From positions 144,926 to 208,925 of the forward strand of contig CAMPET010000047.1 in the NCBI GenBank assembly GCA_946803715.1: a DNA stretch of 64,000 nucleotides. The letters are read 5' to 3'. Each line of letters begins with the position of its first letter. Positions within the stretch are counted from its first letter, which is position 1. The position numbers were made by a program, and so were the translations under genes. Shown here piece after piece: positions 12,701-24,797 of the stretch. Origin of the DNA: Beroe ovata. Its lineage: Eukaryota; Ctenophora; Nuda; Beroida; Beroidae. The notes beneath the pieces were generated by a model. It had not been told where the DNA came from. It saw nothing but the letters and a program-made list of their open reading frames with translations, and searched no databases.

Positions 12701-15700
12701 CAAACTCTTCGATAACCTTCACCGACTCGAATTCAGGAAGGTAGGAGCTGCTGTTTCTGTTGGAACATGTTTTGGGGTCTGTGCGAATACGGCCCGCGCT
12801 GCAGTTCCGTGGAACCTCACTTTTCGTAATTAATTTATGACCGTAATTTACCAGCACAAGTGTGACCGTATTAGCACATATCTGTATCCACGTGACACTT
12901 ACACGTGACACTCACATTAGGAAGGAGAGGAAGAGACGAAGGAGGCTGTGGGGATGTACTCGGGTGACGGCGAGTATGTCGAGTTCAAGGAACCAGTCTG
13001 GTGTACTGGTCCAGTCGAGACATGGCTCAACAAGATAATGGAGGAGAGCCAGCGGACGATCAATACCAATGTGTCTGACGGCGTTGTTACATACGAGGAG
13101 AAGGCCAGGGACTTGTGGCTGTTTGATCATGCTGCCCAAGTGGCCCTTGCCGGCAACCAGATTTGGTGGAGCACTGAGGTAATTATCGTTGCCGATATTG
13201 ACAACACATGTTACCCGCTAGAATGTATACATATGTTAGCCAGAATGTATACATATGTTTACACACCAAGTGTGTTGACACCACACGCACTATATTGCTC
13301 ATCCCGTATCTCTCATTTTAGGTGAAGATTGCATTTGGCCGTTTGGAAGAGGGCTACGAAAATGCTCTGAAGGACTACAACAAGAAACAAGTGGCCCAGC
13401 TCATAACCCTGATTAACCTTCTCGTCGGAGACCTCAGTAAGGGTGACAGGCAGAAGATTTGTACTATTTGTACTATCGATGTGCACAACAGGGATGTGGT
13501 CGCCAAGCTTATCAGCATGAAGGCGGAGAACGCCCAGGAATTCGCTTGGTTGTCGCAGCTCAAACACAGGTCGGTATCATATATCGCATAGTATGCTTTT
13601 TAGCGCTGCGAGATTCATTTTCTCGGATATAAGCACTTCCTTCATATCAATATTATATGATGGTTGATAATGGTTATGTGAACTGCGAGCACTTCTGTTT
13701 GGAATAATGTCTGATAAGTGACACATATAACTCTTACTTAACCGCCCAATGGGCGCGGGGGGTTTATAAGTTAATCTATTCTTAGCAACAAGAGTGTTCA
13801 CCAGCTCAAATCTAAGCCAAGTTTGCTAATGGTTGTGATAGGCGATCACCTAATGCCCCTCGGCCCTCATGCTGCTCGAGTGCTATAAATAAAATCTCTT
13901 AAATTGCTATATCAGTGATAAGCAAAAGCGCTGTCAAAAAGGCAAAACTATTTGAGAGCACTTAAAGACCAACTTTCGTGTGACAAAGTATTGGTAATTT
14001 TCCGAGCTTACGAGTAATATGAACTTACACGAGTTCGTTTCAGATGGGATGAAAAGCAGTCAAAATGTTTCGTTGATATTTGTGATGCCATCTTCACCTA
14101 CTCTAACGAGTATCTTGGAAACACACCTCGACTTGTCATTACACCTCTTACTGACAGGTATGTGGTACTGACAGATAAGTTGTATTGACAGGTATGTGTT
14201 ATCGGCAGGTTTGTGTTATTGACAAGTATGTGTTATTGACAAGAGTGTAATGGACAAGCACGTGCTATCTAACACCTAGTGCAGTAGGTAAAGCTCATGA
14301 CTGTTTCTCGCCACTCACTGCCCTATTTCTCCCAGATGTTACATCACCCTGACACAGTCCCTCCATCTGACCATGTCTGGAGCCCCAGCAGGCCCCGCCG
14401 GTACGGGCAAAACCGAGACTACCAAAGATCTGGGTCGAGCTTTGGGCATCATGGTATACGTGTTCAACTGTTCTGAACAGATGGACTACAAGTCTGTGGG
14501 TAATATCTACAAGGGTCTCTCTCAGGCTGGTTAGTATTCAGAGTGATGCAGAAAACTTATTCCCTATCACCAACTTATCACCTATCTAATCCCCTATCTT
14601 ATTACCTTAGATTCGCCAGTCTCAGCTTGATCCATGACATGACACCACATGGTCTCCATGAGTCACGAGATAAATCATATTCCAGGTGCGTGGGGATGTT
14701 TCGATGAGTTCAACAGAATCTCTATCGAGGTGTTGTCCGTGGTAGCTGTCCAAGTAAAGAGTATCCAAGATGCGATCAGGGACAAGTTGACTCGATTCAT
14801 ATTCCAAGGGGAGGAGATCAGTCTAATTAACACCGTCGGTATCTTCATTACCATGAACCCTGGTTATGCGGGCAGGACTGAGCTCCCTGAGAACCTCAAG
14901 GCGCTTTTCAGGTTAGATCATCCGAACTAGATTTACATTGTATAAGTTCCCGTTATTTACTGATTTTTGTCTGGGATTGGTATGTGCAACTCAGATTTCT
15001 TGACCATGTCTCCTCTTCAGACCGTGTGCTATGGTTGTTCCAGATTTTGGTATGATTTGCGAGATTATGTTGATGTCCGAAGGTTTTATCGATGCCCGAA
15101 CACTTGCTAGGAAGTTTATCACACTTTACACTCTGTGCAAAGAACTGCTCTCAAAACAGGTATGATGAGTGAAAAATATCTCCATTTTGATTACACTGGT
15201 CTTCCATTTCTGTTATGGTTAGTCACAATCGAAAGGCACACTTACTAGAAGTATTGGTAACCTGTGCGTCTTGCTCAGGATCACTACGATTGGGGTCTCC
15301 GAGCTATCAAGTCTGTACTTGTGGTTGCCGGTGCCCTCAAGAGAGGAGACAGAGACAGACCTGAGAATGAGGTCCTGATGAGAGCTCTCAGGGATTTCAA
15401 CATCCCAAAGATCATCACAGACGACATGCCCGTCTTCATGGGTCTCATTGGCGATCTCTTCCCTGCCCTGGACGTGCCAAGGAAGAGAGATTTGGAGAAT
15501 GAGGCTGCGATAAAGCGAGCTGCACTGGATCTCAAGCTACAGCCAGAGGATCAGTTCATTCTCAAGGTAACTTCTTCAGAACAAGAGCTATAGCAAGCAT
15601 ATGTCAGTGTCTCATGTTGGTGACACCAGAAGAAGCTGTCGTAACCCTCGCTCAGTCATAACTTGTCCATAACAATGAGTGATTGGTACTTCCTCTATGT

Positions 15701-18700
15701 CTGTTAGATGTCTGTTAGATGTCTGTTAGATGAACGTGTTGTATGCTCAATGCTCATGGCAGTTTTTCGTGATGTCTGGTTTGAGTATTTAATATTTATC
15801 GCATACCAACACACCGTATCAAATCATTACTCCACAATATGCCATGGACACAACGTCGCATCCCCTAACACATCCTCTCACAGGTTGTGCAGTTTGAGGA
15901 GTTGTTGGCAGTCAGGCACTCTGTTTTCGTTATTGGAACAGCTGGAACAGGCAAAACACAGCTCTGCAAAACTCTGTTCAGGACATACATGAACTTGAAA
16001 AGGAAGCCAGTGTGGGCTGACCTGAATCCAAAGGCTGTGACGAATGATGAGCTTTTCGGTTACATCAACCCTGCGACCAGGGAATGGAAGGATGGCCTCT
16101 TCTCCAGTATCATGAGAGATCAGAGTAACATCCAACATGACGGCCCAAAGTGGATCGTATTGGACGGTGATATCGATCCTATGTGGATTGAGTCACTCAA
16201 CACTGTCATGGATGACAACAAGGTCCTGACCCTGGCCTCCAACGAACGTGTCCCCCTCACTCCGGCCATGAGACTGGTATTTGAGATTGGTCATCTCAAA
16301 GCGGCTACGCCAGCCACTGTCTCGAGAGCCGGTATCCTGTATATCAACCCTGCCGATCTGGGATGGAACCCATTCGTCACATCGTGGATCGACACCAGAG
16401 AAGTCCAGTCCGAGAAAGCTAATCTGATCATTCTTTTTGAGAAATACGTTCCAACATGTCTCGATACCCTCAAATCTAGGTAGGACTCACCATCATATCG
16501 CTCACTAAAATAAACCACTGACCTATATATTATGTTTTTCGAGCACACTTCTAACACTTCTATCATCTCTTTCAGATTCAAGAAGATCACACCGATCGTG
16601 GACATTTCTATGATCAAGATGTTGTGTTACCTGCTTGAGGGATTGCTTGTTCCGGAAAACACTCCACCCGATTGTAACAAGGAACTCTACGAGTTGTACT
16701 TCGTGTTTGCAGCTGTGTGGGCCTTCGGTGGTGCTATGTTCCAAGATCAGGTAATGGGGAAGTGCAGTTACTCTTGAAATTGAGAGATATTCTCTGTTCC
16801 TTACTATAGCAATTATTTTCCTATGACCTCAATGCATTAACCCTCTCCTTTTTTTCAGCTTGTGGATTACCGATCCGAATTCAGCAAGTGGTGGTCCAGC
16901 GAGTTCAAAACCATCAAATTCCCGTCACAAGGAACAGTGTTCGATTACTTCATTGACCAAGACACTAAGAAGTTCATACCGTGGTCCGAGAACGTACCCA
17001 AATTCACATACGACCCAGACCTCCCACTGCAGTCTACCCTGGTTGCTACCGCTGAGACCTGGCGTCTGAGCTTCTTCTGTAACCTTCTCATGAAGAGACA
17101 GCGACCAGTCATGCTGGTGGGAAGTGCCGGTACCGGTAAAACTGTCCTCATGAATCAGTTGATGGAGGAGCTGGGAGACGACTACACGGTCACACTGGTC
17201 CCATTCAACAACTACACCACTTCGATGATGTTGCAGGGGGTGCTGGAGAAGCCTCTAGAGAAGAAAGCCGGTAGGAACTACGGTCCACCAGGGTCCAAGA
17301 AACTGATTTACTTCATTGACGACATGAACATGCCCGAGGTTGATACATATGGTACTGTGGAGCCCCATACGCTCATCAGGCAACACATTGATTACAGCCA
17401 TTGGTATGACAGGTCTAAGATGACCCTCAAAGACATCCATAACACGCAGTACGTGTCCTGCATGAACCCCACTGCTGGTTCATTCACCATCAACCCTCGT
17501 CTCCAGAGACATTTCTGTGTCTTTGCTGTGAGTTTCCCTGCTGCTGACGCTCAGAACACCATCTATTCCAACATTCTGAGTGGGCATCTTGAGCTGAACA
17601 AGTTCCCTGTAGCTGTAAAGAGGGTCATGGAAAAGCTCCTACAAGCTTCAATACAGCTCCATGCCAAGATCAACTCTACATTCCTGCCCACTGCTGTCAA
17701 GTTCCATTACATCTTCAACTTGAGGGATCTGAGTAACATTTACCAAGGTATGCTCTACTCTATCCCTGAAATAACCAAGACTGCCCCCGATCTTATTCAA
17801 CTGTGGATGCACGAAGCTTCAAGAGTATACAGAGACAAGCTGATCGATAGCAAGGACATTGAATCGTTCGACAAGATGGTTATCGATGTCTGCAAAAAGA
17901 CATTCGAGGACATTGATGAGTCTGTCTTCAAACCAACAGTGAATATCTTCACCCATTTCTCCGCTGGAATTGGTGAATTGAAGTACGGTCCAATCCCAGA
18001 TTATGCCGCCCTTAATAAGATCCTGGTGGAAGCTCTGGACAACTACAACGAGATGAACAGCATGATGAATCTTGTGTTGTTTAGAGATGCCATGGAGCAT
18101 GTGTGCAGAATCAACCGTATCCTGGAGAGTCCCCGAGGTAACGCCCTCTTAGTTGGTGTCGGTGGATCTGGTAAACAGTCCTTAGCCAGACTCGCAGCAT
18201 TTATCAGTAACCTGGAGGTATTCCAAATTACTCTGCGAAAGGGTTATAATTTGACTGATTTGAAGACTGACATCAACGGTCTGTACATGAAGGCCGGTGT
18301 GAAGAATGTTCCAACTATGTTCCTCATGACAGATTCCCAAGTTCCTGATCCCAAATTCCTGGTATTGATCAACGATCTGTTAGCCTCTGGCGAGATTCCT
18401 GATCTGTTCGCTGAGGATGAAATTGCGGATATTGTGGGTGCTGTGAGGAACGAAGTGAAGGCATCAGGAATCATCGATACTCTGGATAACTGCTGGAAGT
18501 TCTTCATCAACAGAATCCGGACCACTCTCAAGGTTGTCCTCTGCTTCTCGCCTGTAGGCTCAACTCTCCGAGTGAGAGGCAGGATGTTCCCAGCTATCAT
18601 CAACTGTACCAGCATAGATTGGTTCCATGAGTGGCCTGAGGAGGCTTTGGTTTCTGTCAGTTCCACTTTCTTGGAAGAGGTTGATCTACTTTCTAATGAG

Positions 18701-21700
18701 ATCAAGCCATCGGTTGCAGAGTTCATGGCCCATGTTCAGATATCGTGTAATGAGAAGTCCCAGCAGTATTTGGTCAATGATAGGAGATATAACTACACCA
18801 CTCCTAAGAGTTTCTTGGAACAGATTGAATTGTACAAGAAACTCCTTGGTATGAAACATCAAGAACTACAATCTAAGATGGACCGTCTGCTGAATGGATT
18901 GCTCAAACTGCAGAGCACCTCATCACAAGTAGATGACTTGAAGGCCAAGTTGGCATCACAGGAAATTGAGTTGAACCAGAAGAATGAGGATGCTGATAAA
19001 CTGATTCAGAAAGTCGGAGTTGAAACTGAGAAGGTGAGTAAAGAGAAGGTTATTGCCGACGCTGAGGAAGTGAAGGTCGATGCCATTAACAAGGAAGTCA
19101 GTATCAAGGCATCAGACTGTGAGAGAGACTTGGCTAAAGCAGAGCCTGCTCTGTTGGCTGCCCAGGAGGCTTTGAACACTCTGAACAAGACCAACTTGAC
19201 TGAGTTGAAATCATTCGGTCAGCCACCCCCAGCTGTAATCAACGTTGTGGCTGGTGTGTTGGTGCTCCTGAGTCCAAGCAATAAGATCCCAAAAGATAGG
19301 AGCTGGAAGGCTGGAAAACTCCTGATGAACAAAGTTGACGCCTTCTTAGAGAGTTTGCTGAATTATGATAAGGAGAACATCCACGAAAACAACCTGAAAG
19401 CTATTGAATCTTATTTGAACAACCCAGAATTTGATCCTGATTTCATTAGATCTAAATCACTAGCTGCTGCCGGTCTCTGTGCTTGGGTTATCAATATCGT
19501 CACATTCTACAGGGTTTTCTGCGATGTTGAGCCTAAGAGAATGGCTTTAGCTCAAGCTAACTCTGATCTTGCTGCAGCTCAGGAAAAATTGTCTGTTATC
19601 AAATCTAAGATTAAGGAACTTGATGATAACTTGGCAGAATTGACTGCATCGTTTGAAAAAGCAACATCAGACAAGCTTAAGGCTCAACAGGAGGCTGAGA
19701 CCACAGCCAAGACTATTTCCCTGGCTAATCGGCTTGTGGGAGGTCTTGCCTCAGAAAACGTCCGTTGGGCTGAGAGTGTGGAGGAATTCAAAGTCATGGC
19801 TTCTAAACTACCTGGAGATGTGCTGCTCATCACTGCCTTCATTTCTTATCTTGGTTACTTTACCAAGGGCTACAGAGAAGATCTGATGACACATGACTTC
19901 ATCCCCTTCCTCAACAAGCAGAAAGTCAAGATCCCTATCACTGAAGGTGTCGATATCCTCCAGATCCTGATTGACGATGCCGATGTTGCTTCCTGGAACA
20001 ACGAGGGACTTCCTTCTGATAGGATGTCGACAGAGAATGCGACAATCCTCACCAACGCCACACGATGGCCCCTCATGGTTGATCCTCAGCTTCAGGGTAT
20101 CAAGTGGATCAAGAACAGAGAGGGTGATGAACTCAAAGTAATCCGTCTCGGACAGAAAGGTTACCTGGACGCTATTGAACGTGCCATCTCCAATGGTGAC
20201 TGTGTGCTGATTGAGAACTTGGAAGAGGACATGGACCCTGTGTTGGATCCTGTTATTGGACGAAACACTATCAAGAAGGGCCGTGCTATCAAGATTGGTG
20301 ACAAGGATGTGGACTACAGTCCTCACTTCAGACTTATCCTTCACACCAAATTGGCTAACCCTCATTACAAACCTGAGTTGCAAGCCCAGTGTACTCTGAT
20401 TAACTTCACCGTTACCAGGGATGGTCTTGAGGATCAATTGCTTGCAGAGGTTGTGGCCAAGGAACGTCCAGATCTTGAAGCTACCAAATCTCAATTGACT
20501 AAGCAGCAGAACGATTTCAAGATCACACTGAAGGGTCTTGAAGATAACTTGCTGTCGAGGTTGTCTGCAGCCGAAGGTAACTTCTTGGGTGATACTGAGC
20601 TTGTCGAGAACTTGGAAAACACCAAGAAGACAGCTAGTGAGATCGAGGTACAGGTCATCCAAGCCAAGGAGACTGAGATTGCTATTAATGAAGCTCGTGA
20701 GTTCTATCGTCCAGCGGCTGCTAGAGGCTCACTTCTTTACTTCATTCTCAATGATCTCAACAAGATCAACCCTCTTTACCAGTTTTCTCTCAAAGCTTTC
20801 AATGTCATCTTCCACAACTCAATGGATCGTGCTGAGGCTGCTGAGGAACTGAAGATCAGAGTCGATAACCTGATTGACAGTTTGACATACTCCGTTTTTG
20901 TGTACACCACAAGAGGTCTATTTGAGTGTGATAAGATCATCTTCACATCACAGATGGCATTCCAAATCCTGCTCACTAGGAAGGAGATCGATCCTGTCGA
21001 GCTGGACTTCCTCCTACGTTTCCCGAGTGTGCCCAATGTTGTTAGTCCTGTGGACTTCATGACTAATAACAGCTGGGGAGCTGTCAAGTCACTCAGTCAG
21101 ATGGATGAGTTCAAGAATCTGGACCGTGACATTGAGGGATCAGCCAAGAGATGGAAGAAGTTTGTGGAGAGTGAGATTCCAGAGAAAGAGAAATTCCCTC
21201 AGGAGTGGAAGAATAAGTCATCTCTACAGAAGCTGTGTATGATGAGGGCTTTGCGACCTGATAGGATGACCTATGCGGTAGAAATGTTTGTTGAAGAGAA
21301 GCTGGGAACAAAGTACATTGAGAGCAGATCTGTGCCATTTGCCAAGTCGTTTGAGGAGACTTCCCCCGAGACTCCTGTCTTCTTCATTCTATCGCCTGGT
21401 GTTGACCCACTGAAGGATGTCGAGATTCTGGGAAATAAACTCGGCATCACCATTGCCAATGGAAAGCTGCATAACGTGTCTCTGGGACAAGGTCAGGAGA
21501 TTGTGGCTGAGAAGGCTATGGATGTGGCGTGTAAGAACGGAGGATGGGTCATCCTGCAAAACATTCATCTTGTTCAGAAGTGGCTAAGTACTCTGGAGAA
21601 GAAGCTAGAGTCCACTGTCATAGACTCTGATCCAATGTACCGAGTGTACATGTCTGCTGAGCCAGCTGCCACTCCAGCTTCTCACATCATCCCACAAGGT

Positions 21701-24259
21701 ATTCTGGAGGCTTCTATCAAGATCACCAATGAACCTCCCACTGGTATCAAGGCTAATGTACACAAAGCAATGGACCAGTTCTCACAAGATACCCTGGAGA
21801 TGTGTGCCAGAGAGAATGAGTTTAAGAGTCTGTGGTTTGCTCTATGCTACTTCCACGCTGTGGTCTGTGAGAGGAGGAAGTTTGGACCGCAGGGCTGGAA
21901 CAGGACATATCCATTCAACATTGGAGATCTCACTATCAGTGTGAATGTGCTGTACAACTACTTGGAGAGCAATCCTAAAGTGCCCTGGACTGATCTGAGG
22001 TATCTATTTGGAGAGATTATGTACGGTGGTCACATCACTGATGATTGGGACAGGAGACTCTGTAAGACTTACCTTGAGGAGTACATGAAACCTGACATGC
22101 TTGAGGGAGATCTACTTCTTGCACCAGGTTAGTTATATTCTCTGATATCATCTCCACACCTGTTTTCACATTGCGTTGTTTTCATATATCTCACCCGTCA
22201 CCCTTGCACACAGGTTTCAATATTCCTGGCTCGATGGACTACCAGGCCTACCACAACTACCTAGATGAGGAGCTGCCTCCAGAGAGTCCATACCTGTACG
22301 GACTGCATCCCAATGCAGAGATCGGATTCCTGACCATGACATCCGAGCACCTGTTCAGGACTGTCCTGGAGATGCAACCTAGAGATGGTGGAGGTGGTGG
22401 TGCTGCTGGCATGACCAAAGAGGAGAAGGTTCGTCCCTGATTTCATCTGATAACAGTTCCCATCACGCCATGTTCCTATATGAGATGGCAGTGACTCACA
22501 TGGCAGTAACTCTAGAGTCTAGACTCAAGGTGGCAGTGACTCTAGACCCTAGGTGGAAGTGACTATAGACTCTAGGTGGGAGTGACTCTAGAGTCTTGCT
22601 GGAAGTGACTCTAGACTCTAGGTGGAAGTGACTTTACACTCTAGGTGGAAGTGACTATAGACTCTCACTAACTAATTCCCCAGGTGAAAGGCTTGCTGGA
22701 TGAGATAGTAGAGCGGTTGCCCGAGGAGTTTAACATCCAGGAGATGTTAGGCAGAACAGAGGACAGAACACCTTACACTGTTGTGGCATTCCAGGAGTGT
22801 GAGAGGATGAATATCCTTACATCAGAGATGAAGAGATCCCTCAAGGAACTCGATCTTGGTCTGAAGGTGAGTCACTTATCTGACACTCACACGTCGCAGC
22901 TAGATGACATTGTCAGATGCTCATCTTTACCAATTCATCCACTTTCTCTTCCTATGTTTGCGCACTGAACAGGCGCTGAACGAACAAGCAAAATTTGATA
23001 TTACCATTCCGTATTTAACTTTCCATTCCGTTTTTTACTAAGTAAAGAAAAGTAGCCAGCATGCTTCAAACGGTATTACTTGAACATTATGTTTCGAAAT
23101 ACGATTCGTGTTGTTATGCGCAGACTAATTAAATTCCTTACATGCACTGAGATAGCAACTAACTTGCGGATGAAACATTTCAGTATCTATGTGAGAGTAG
23201 ATTATAGTGACGTTTCCAATTCTCTATACTGTGAGCTGGCTATAGACTGGCTTCACACGTGGACGCACATTTTGGTCACTGGACACACATTGATGAAACT
23301 ATCCACTCAGGGTGAACTGACCATCTCAAACGAGATGGAGGCGACCATGAATGCCCTCTTCCTTGACAAAGTGCCCGACAACTGGACTGCCAGAGCGTAC
23401 CCCAGCATGCTGCCTTTGGGAGCCTGGTTTGCTGATCTCCAGATTAGAATCAAGGAGTTGGAGGGATGGGTCACTGACTTCACTCTTCCCAATGTTGTGT
23501 GGCTGGCTGGATTCTTCAACCCCCAGTCATTCCTAACAGGTAATACACTTTCTCCTCCCATCTGATTGTAGTGTCGAGCTTAACTTGACTACACAGTTTG
23601 AACTTTGAATGTTCTTTCTGACAGTGACACGGTGTAATTCATATTAACATCGAATAGCTCACTATATGTTACAACTCCTCTCTCTCTACAGCTATTGAGC
23701 AGAGCACTGCTCGTAAAAATGAGTGGCCACTGGACAGAATGGTACTCAGTGTGGACGTTACCAAGAAGGGCAAGGACGACTTCAACAGTGCACCCAGGGA
23801 GGGAGCGTATATCCATGGCTTGTTCATGGAGGGAGCCCGATGGGATCCCCAGACAGGTCGGTGTGTGTTTCTGTGTGTGTCTGTCCGTGTGTGTGTTCGA
23901 CTGTCCAATGTGCATGTGTGTGCTGTGTATGTGTGTGACTGTGTGCTAGTGTGTGTGTGTGTTTCTGTATCTGTGCCTCGTGTCTACGTGTCAAATCATG
24001 TCGATTTTGCAAGAGCTTACCATCACTTCTCTCAGGTGTTATTGCTGACTCTAGACTGAAGGAGCTCACTCCCCCAATGCCTGTCATATTCATCAAAGCT
24101 GTCACCGTGGACAGGCAGGAGACAAAGAATGTGTACGACTGTCCGGTATATAAGACCAGGGAACGTGGACCCACATTCGTGTGGACTTTCAATCTCAAGA
24201 CGAAGGAGAAGCCGGCCAAGTGGACTGTGGCTGGAGTTGCTCTCCTCCTTTCTGTATAA
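422..24259 (+). CDS. DNAH9/11/17: Axonemal outer-arm dynein heavy chain, beta class (5' end outside window)
   Basis: This gene codes the ATP-driven motor subunit of the ciliary outer dynein arm. About 37 exons with consistent phases give roughly 4,050 residues. Family members are about 4,460 long, so about 400 N-terminal residues lie upstream of the window. Order seen: stem (DHC_N1), linker (DHC_N2), AAA1 with GPAGTGKT at 14391-14414, AAA2 with GTAGTGKT at 15935-15958, AAA3 with GSAGTGKT at 17120-17143, AAA4 with GVGGSGKQ at 18155-18178, antiparallel stalk coiled coil flanking the microtubule-binding tip (about 18850-19760), AAA5-AAA6 and the C-terminal domain ending at TAA 24257-24259. Phrases such as [13 protein letters not shown] and [17 protein letters not shown] match the DNAH9/11/17 group from my knowledge of the family. 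Which of the three it is closest to was not tested. It could be the pre-duplication single copy. Confidence 0.95.
5651..5686. repeat. Perfect 36-bp palindrome centred on CACGTG
   Basis: The 18 bases ACACCAGTCAACCAACAC are followed directly by their exact reverse complement with no spacer. The centre is the E-box CACGTG. It lies in the dynein intron 5354-6162, far from any exon. Confidence 0.95.
5880..6150 (+). repeat. Pyrimidine-rich low-complexity tract in a dynein intron
   Basis: About 270 bases of C and T with imperfect units of the type CTCCCACTCTCAC and CCCATCCTCACTC, running up to the acceptor at 6162. It acts as an oversized polypyrimidine tract. Open frames through it (Ser/Pro/His/Leu-rich) are artefacts of composition. 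Confidence 0.85.
7187..7290 (+). repeat. GGGTTATATTA tandem repeat in a dynein intron
   Basis: About eight to nine imperfect copies of an 11-bp unit (GGGTTATATTA), some with 3-5 base insertions. Each junction reads TTAGGG, the metazoan telomere word, but the unit is 11 bp, so this is not a telomeric array. It lies in the intron 7081-7417. Confidence 0.85.
8951..10251 (+). other. Long dynein intron with CA microsatellite and assembly gap
   Basis: This 1.3-kb intron shows no coding exon. A (CA)n/(TG)n microsatellite occupies about 9660-9835 and is broken by a run of Ns at 9708-9793, an assembly gap whose true size is unknown. The stretch 9385-9500 is more GC-rich and contains a small hairpin (GGGGGTCTACCCCC), but I cannot assign it to a known element. 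Confidence 0.8.
9661..9835. repeat. (CA)n microsatellite with assembly gap
   Basis: CA repeat with Ns at 9708-9793 inside a dynein intron. Thr-His and Cys-Val reading frames across it are artefacts. Confidence 0.95.
11140..11605. mobile_element. Interspersed repeat ending in a mariner-like terminus
   Basis: The segment ends at about 11577-11597 with TTTTGGCACACCCTGTAGTA, the reverse complement of which (CAGGGTGTGCCAAAA after TA) resembles the termini of Tc1/mariner-type non-autonomous elements. The interior has duplicated phrases (GACTTGAAATTT near 11312 and GAACTTGAAATTT near 11463). No matching left terminus and no transposase frame are visible, so it is a fragment or a one-ended match. 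It lies in the dynein intron 11032-12146. Confidence 0.4.
11784..11807. repeat. (TA)n microsatellite
   Basis: A short alternating TA run in the dynein intron 11032-12146. The rest of that intron, outside the mariner-like fragment, shows nothing I recognise. Confidence 0.8.
13216..13262 (+). repeat. Short tandem duplication AGAATGTATACATATGTT
   Basis: Two near-identical copies of an 18-20 bp unit containing the self-complementary core TGTATACATATG, in the dynein intron 13179-13321. Confidence 0.75.
14151..14267 (+). repeat. Splice-donor minisatellite: about seven 17-bp units across an exon-intron edge
   Basis: Units begin at 14151, 14168, 14185, 14202, 14219, 14236 and 14251. The consensus is TTGACAGGTATGTGTTA. 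The first unit straddles the dynein exon end (ACTGACAG/gtatgt at 14157/14158), so each later unit repeats the donor site, with the AG-GT core kept in the third and fourth units and decaying to AA-GT further in. Confidence 0.9.
14336..16750 (+). other. Dynein AAA1 and AAA2 exons
   Basis: Exons: 14336-14529, 14686-14911, 15021-15159, 15279-15566, 15884-16479, 16576-16750. AAA1 is the main ATPase site: the P-loop [13 protein letters not shown] is at 14391-14429, and the [11 protein letters not shown] stretch carrying the Walker B acid residues lies across the junction of exons 14336-14529 and 14686-14911. AAA2 has P-loop [10 protein letters not shown] and the [20 protein letters not shown] stretch. 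All catalytic residues are intact, so the motor is predicted to be active. Confidence 0.93.
16859..22127 (+). other. Single 5.27-kb dynein exon: AAA3, AAA4, stalk, AAA5, most of AAA6
   Basis: One uninterrupted open frame of about 1,756 codons lies between a tttttttcag acceptor and a CCAG/gttagt donor. It codes AAA3, AAA4, the stalk coiled coils with the microtubule-binding tip ([13 protein letters not shown] on the way up, CDVEPKR and the [20 protein letters not shown] helix on the way down) and the AAA5/AAA6 ring modules. Every other exon of the gene is 69 to about 600 nt, so this block stands out as a region of wholesale intron loss. The codon pattern looks the same as in the flanking exons. 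Confidence 0.95.
22214..24259 (+). other. Dynein C-terminal exons
   Basis: Exons: 22214-22428, 22684-22866, 23311-23539, 23692-23856, 24036-24259. They code the end of AAA6 and the C-terminal domain: [19 protein letters not shown], then the [14 protein letters not shown] and [17 protein letters not shown] stretches, ending in the usual dynein tail [10 protein letters not shown] plus TAA. A glycine run (six Gly codons near 22388-22400) sits where vertebrate members have a variable loop. No AATAAA hexamer is obvious in the next 500 bases, so the poly(A) site is not placed. Confidence 0.92.
22480..22671 (+). repeat. 23-bp minisatellite in dynein intron 22429-22683
   Basis: Seven to eight imperfect copies of GTGGAAGTGACTATAGACTC followed by TAG. 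The array nearly fills the intron and stops about 12 bases before the acceptor. Most units start with GT and end with AG. Confidence 0.85.
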
Positions 24260-24797
24260 AGTCTTGTGACACTGTTCAACACACAGCGATCTACTTGTTC
24301 TACTGTTTTGTCTATCCGATATGATCTTTGCAGTTGGTCTCCGGTGAATAATGGTATGTGTATACTGTATGCATACTTAGGACGTGTTTGTGTACTTTTT
24401 TCTTTGTTTATATACAGTCAGCCAATCTTTTGTTAATCATTTATCATAAAACCCTGTACTTATTTCCACGACACGGAATTGAACCATAAAGTTATAGTGT
24501 AAAGTTATAGCACCACCTGTAAATAGTGTAAATTTGAGTAAGAATTGTAATCGTACGTGATTTGTTTTCGAAGATTCCCAGATGCCATTGCCTTTGTATC
24601 AATAATTGTCAATTTTCGTTGTTCTTGCTATCGTATCTCGAATTTGTAAACACAAGCTTTCTATTGTGAAATTCAAGTTATTTGGCATCCTATCCTTATA
24701 GTTATAGTTAATGTTATTTCATTTGTCAGATGTTTATAATTTCCCAATGTTATCCATCCACTGCTCTCCGCGCGCGCGACTTAATGTCGAATAACGC

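Larger units (their letters stand above)
8246..14157 (+). other. Dynein linker exons (DHC_N2)
   Basis: Exons: 8246-8438, 8790-8950, 10252-10363, 10656-10778, 10909-11031, 12147-12458, 12552-12740, 12921-13178, 13322-13569, 14044-14157. They code the linker that swings across the AAA ring, including the stretch [20 protein letters not shown] (12600-12660) that is diagnostic of the family. All donors are GT and all acceptors AG, and phases join without correction. The introns between them hold repeats (CA microsatellite at 9660-9840, mariner-like end near 11600) but no further coding exon that I can see. Confidence 0.88.

Noticed and set aside
19808..20662. Long open frame (284 codons) on the minus strand under the dynein exon
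   Set aside because: It is the antisense of conserved dynein coding sequence. Its sequence shows no domain and no signals of its own.
23080..23565. 161-codon frame extending the dynein exon upstream of 23311
   Set aside because: The part before 23311 is intron: the acceptor actatccactcag/GG joins in phase and the upstream residues do not match dynein.
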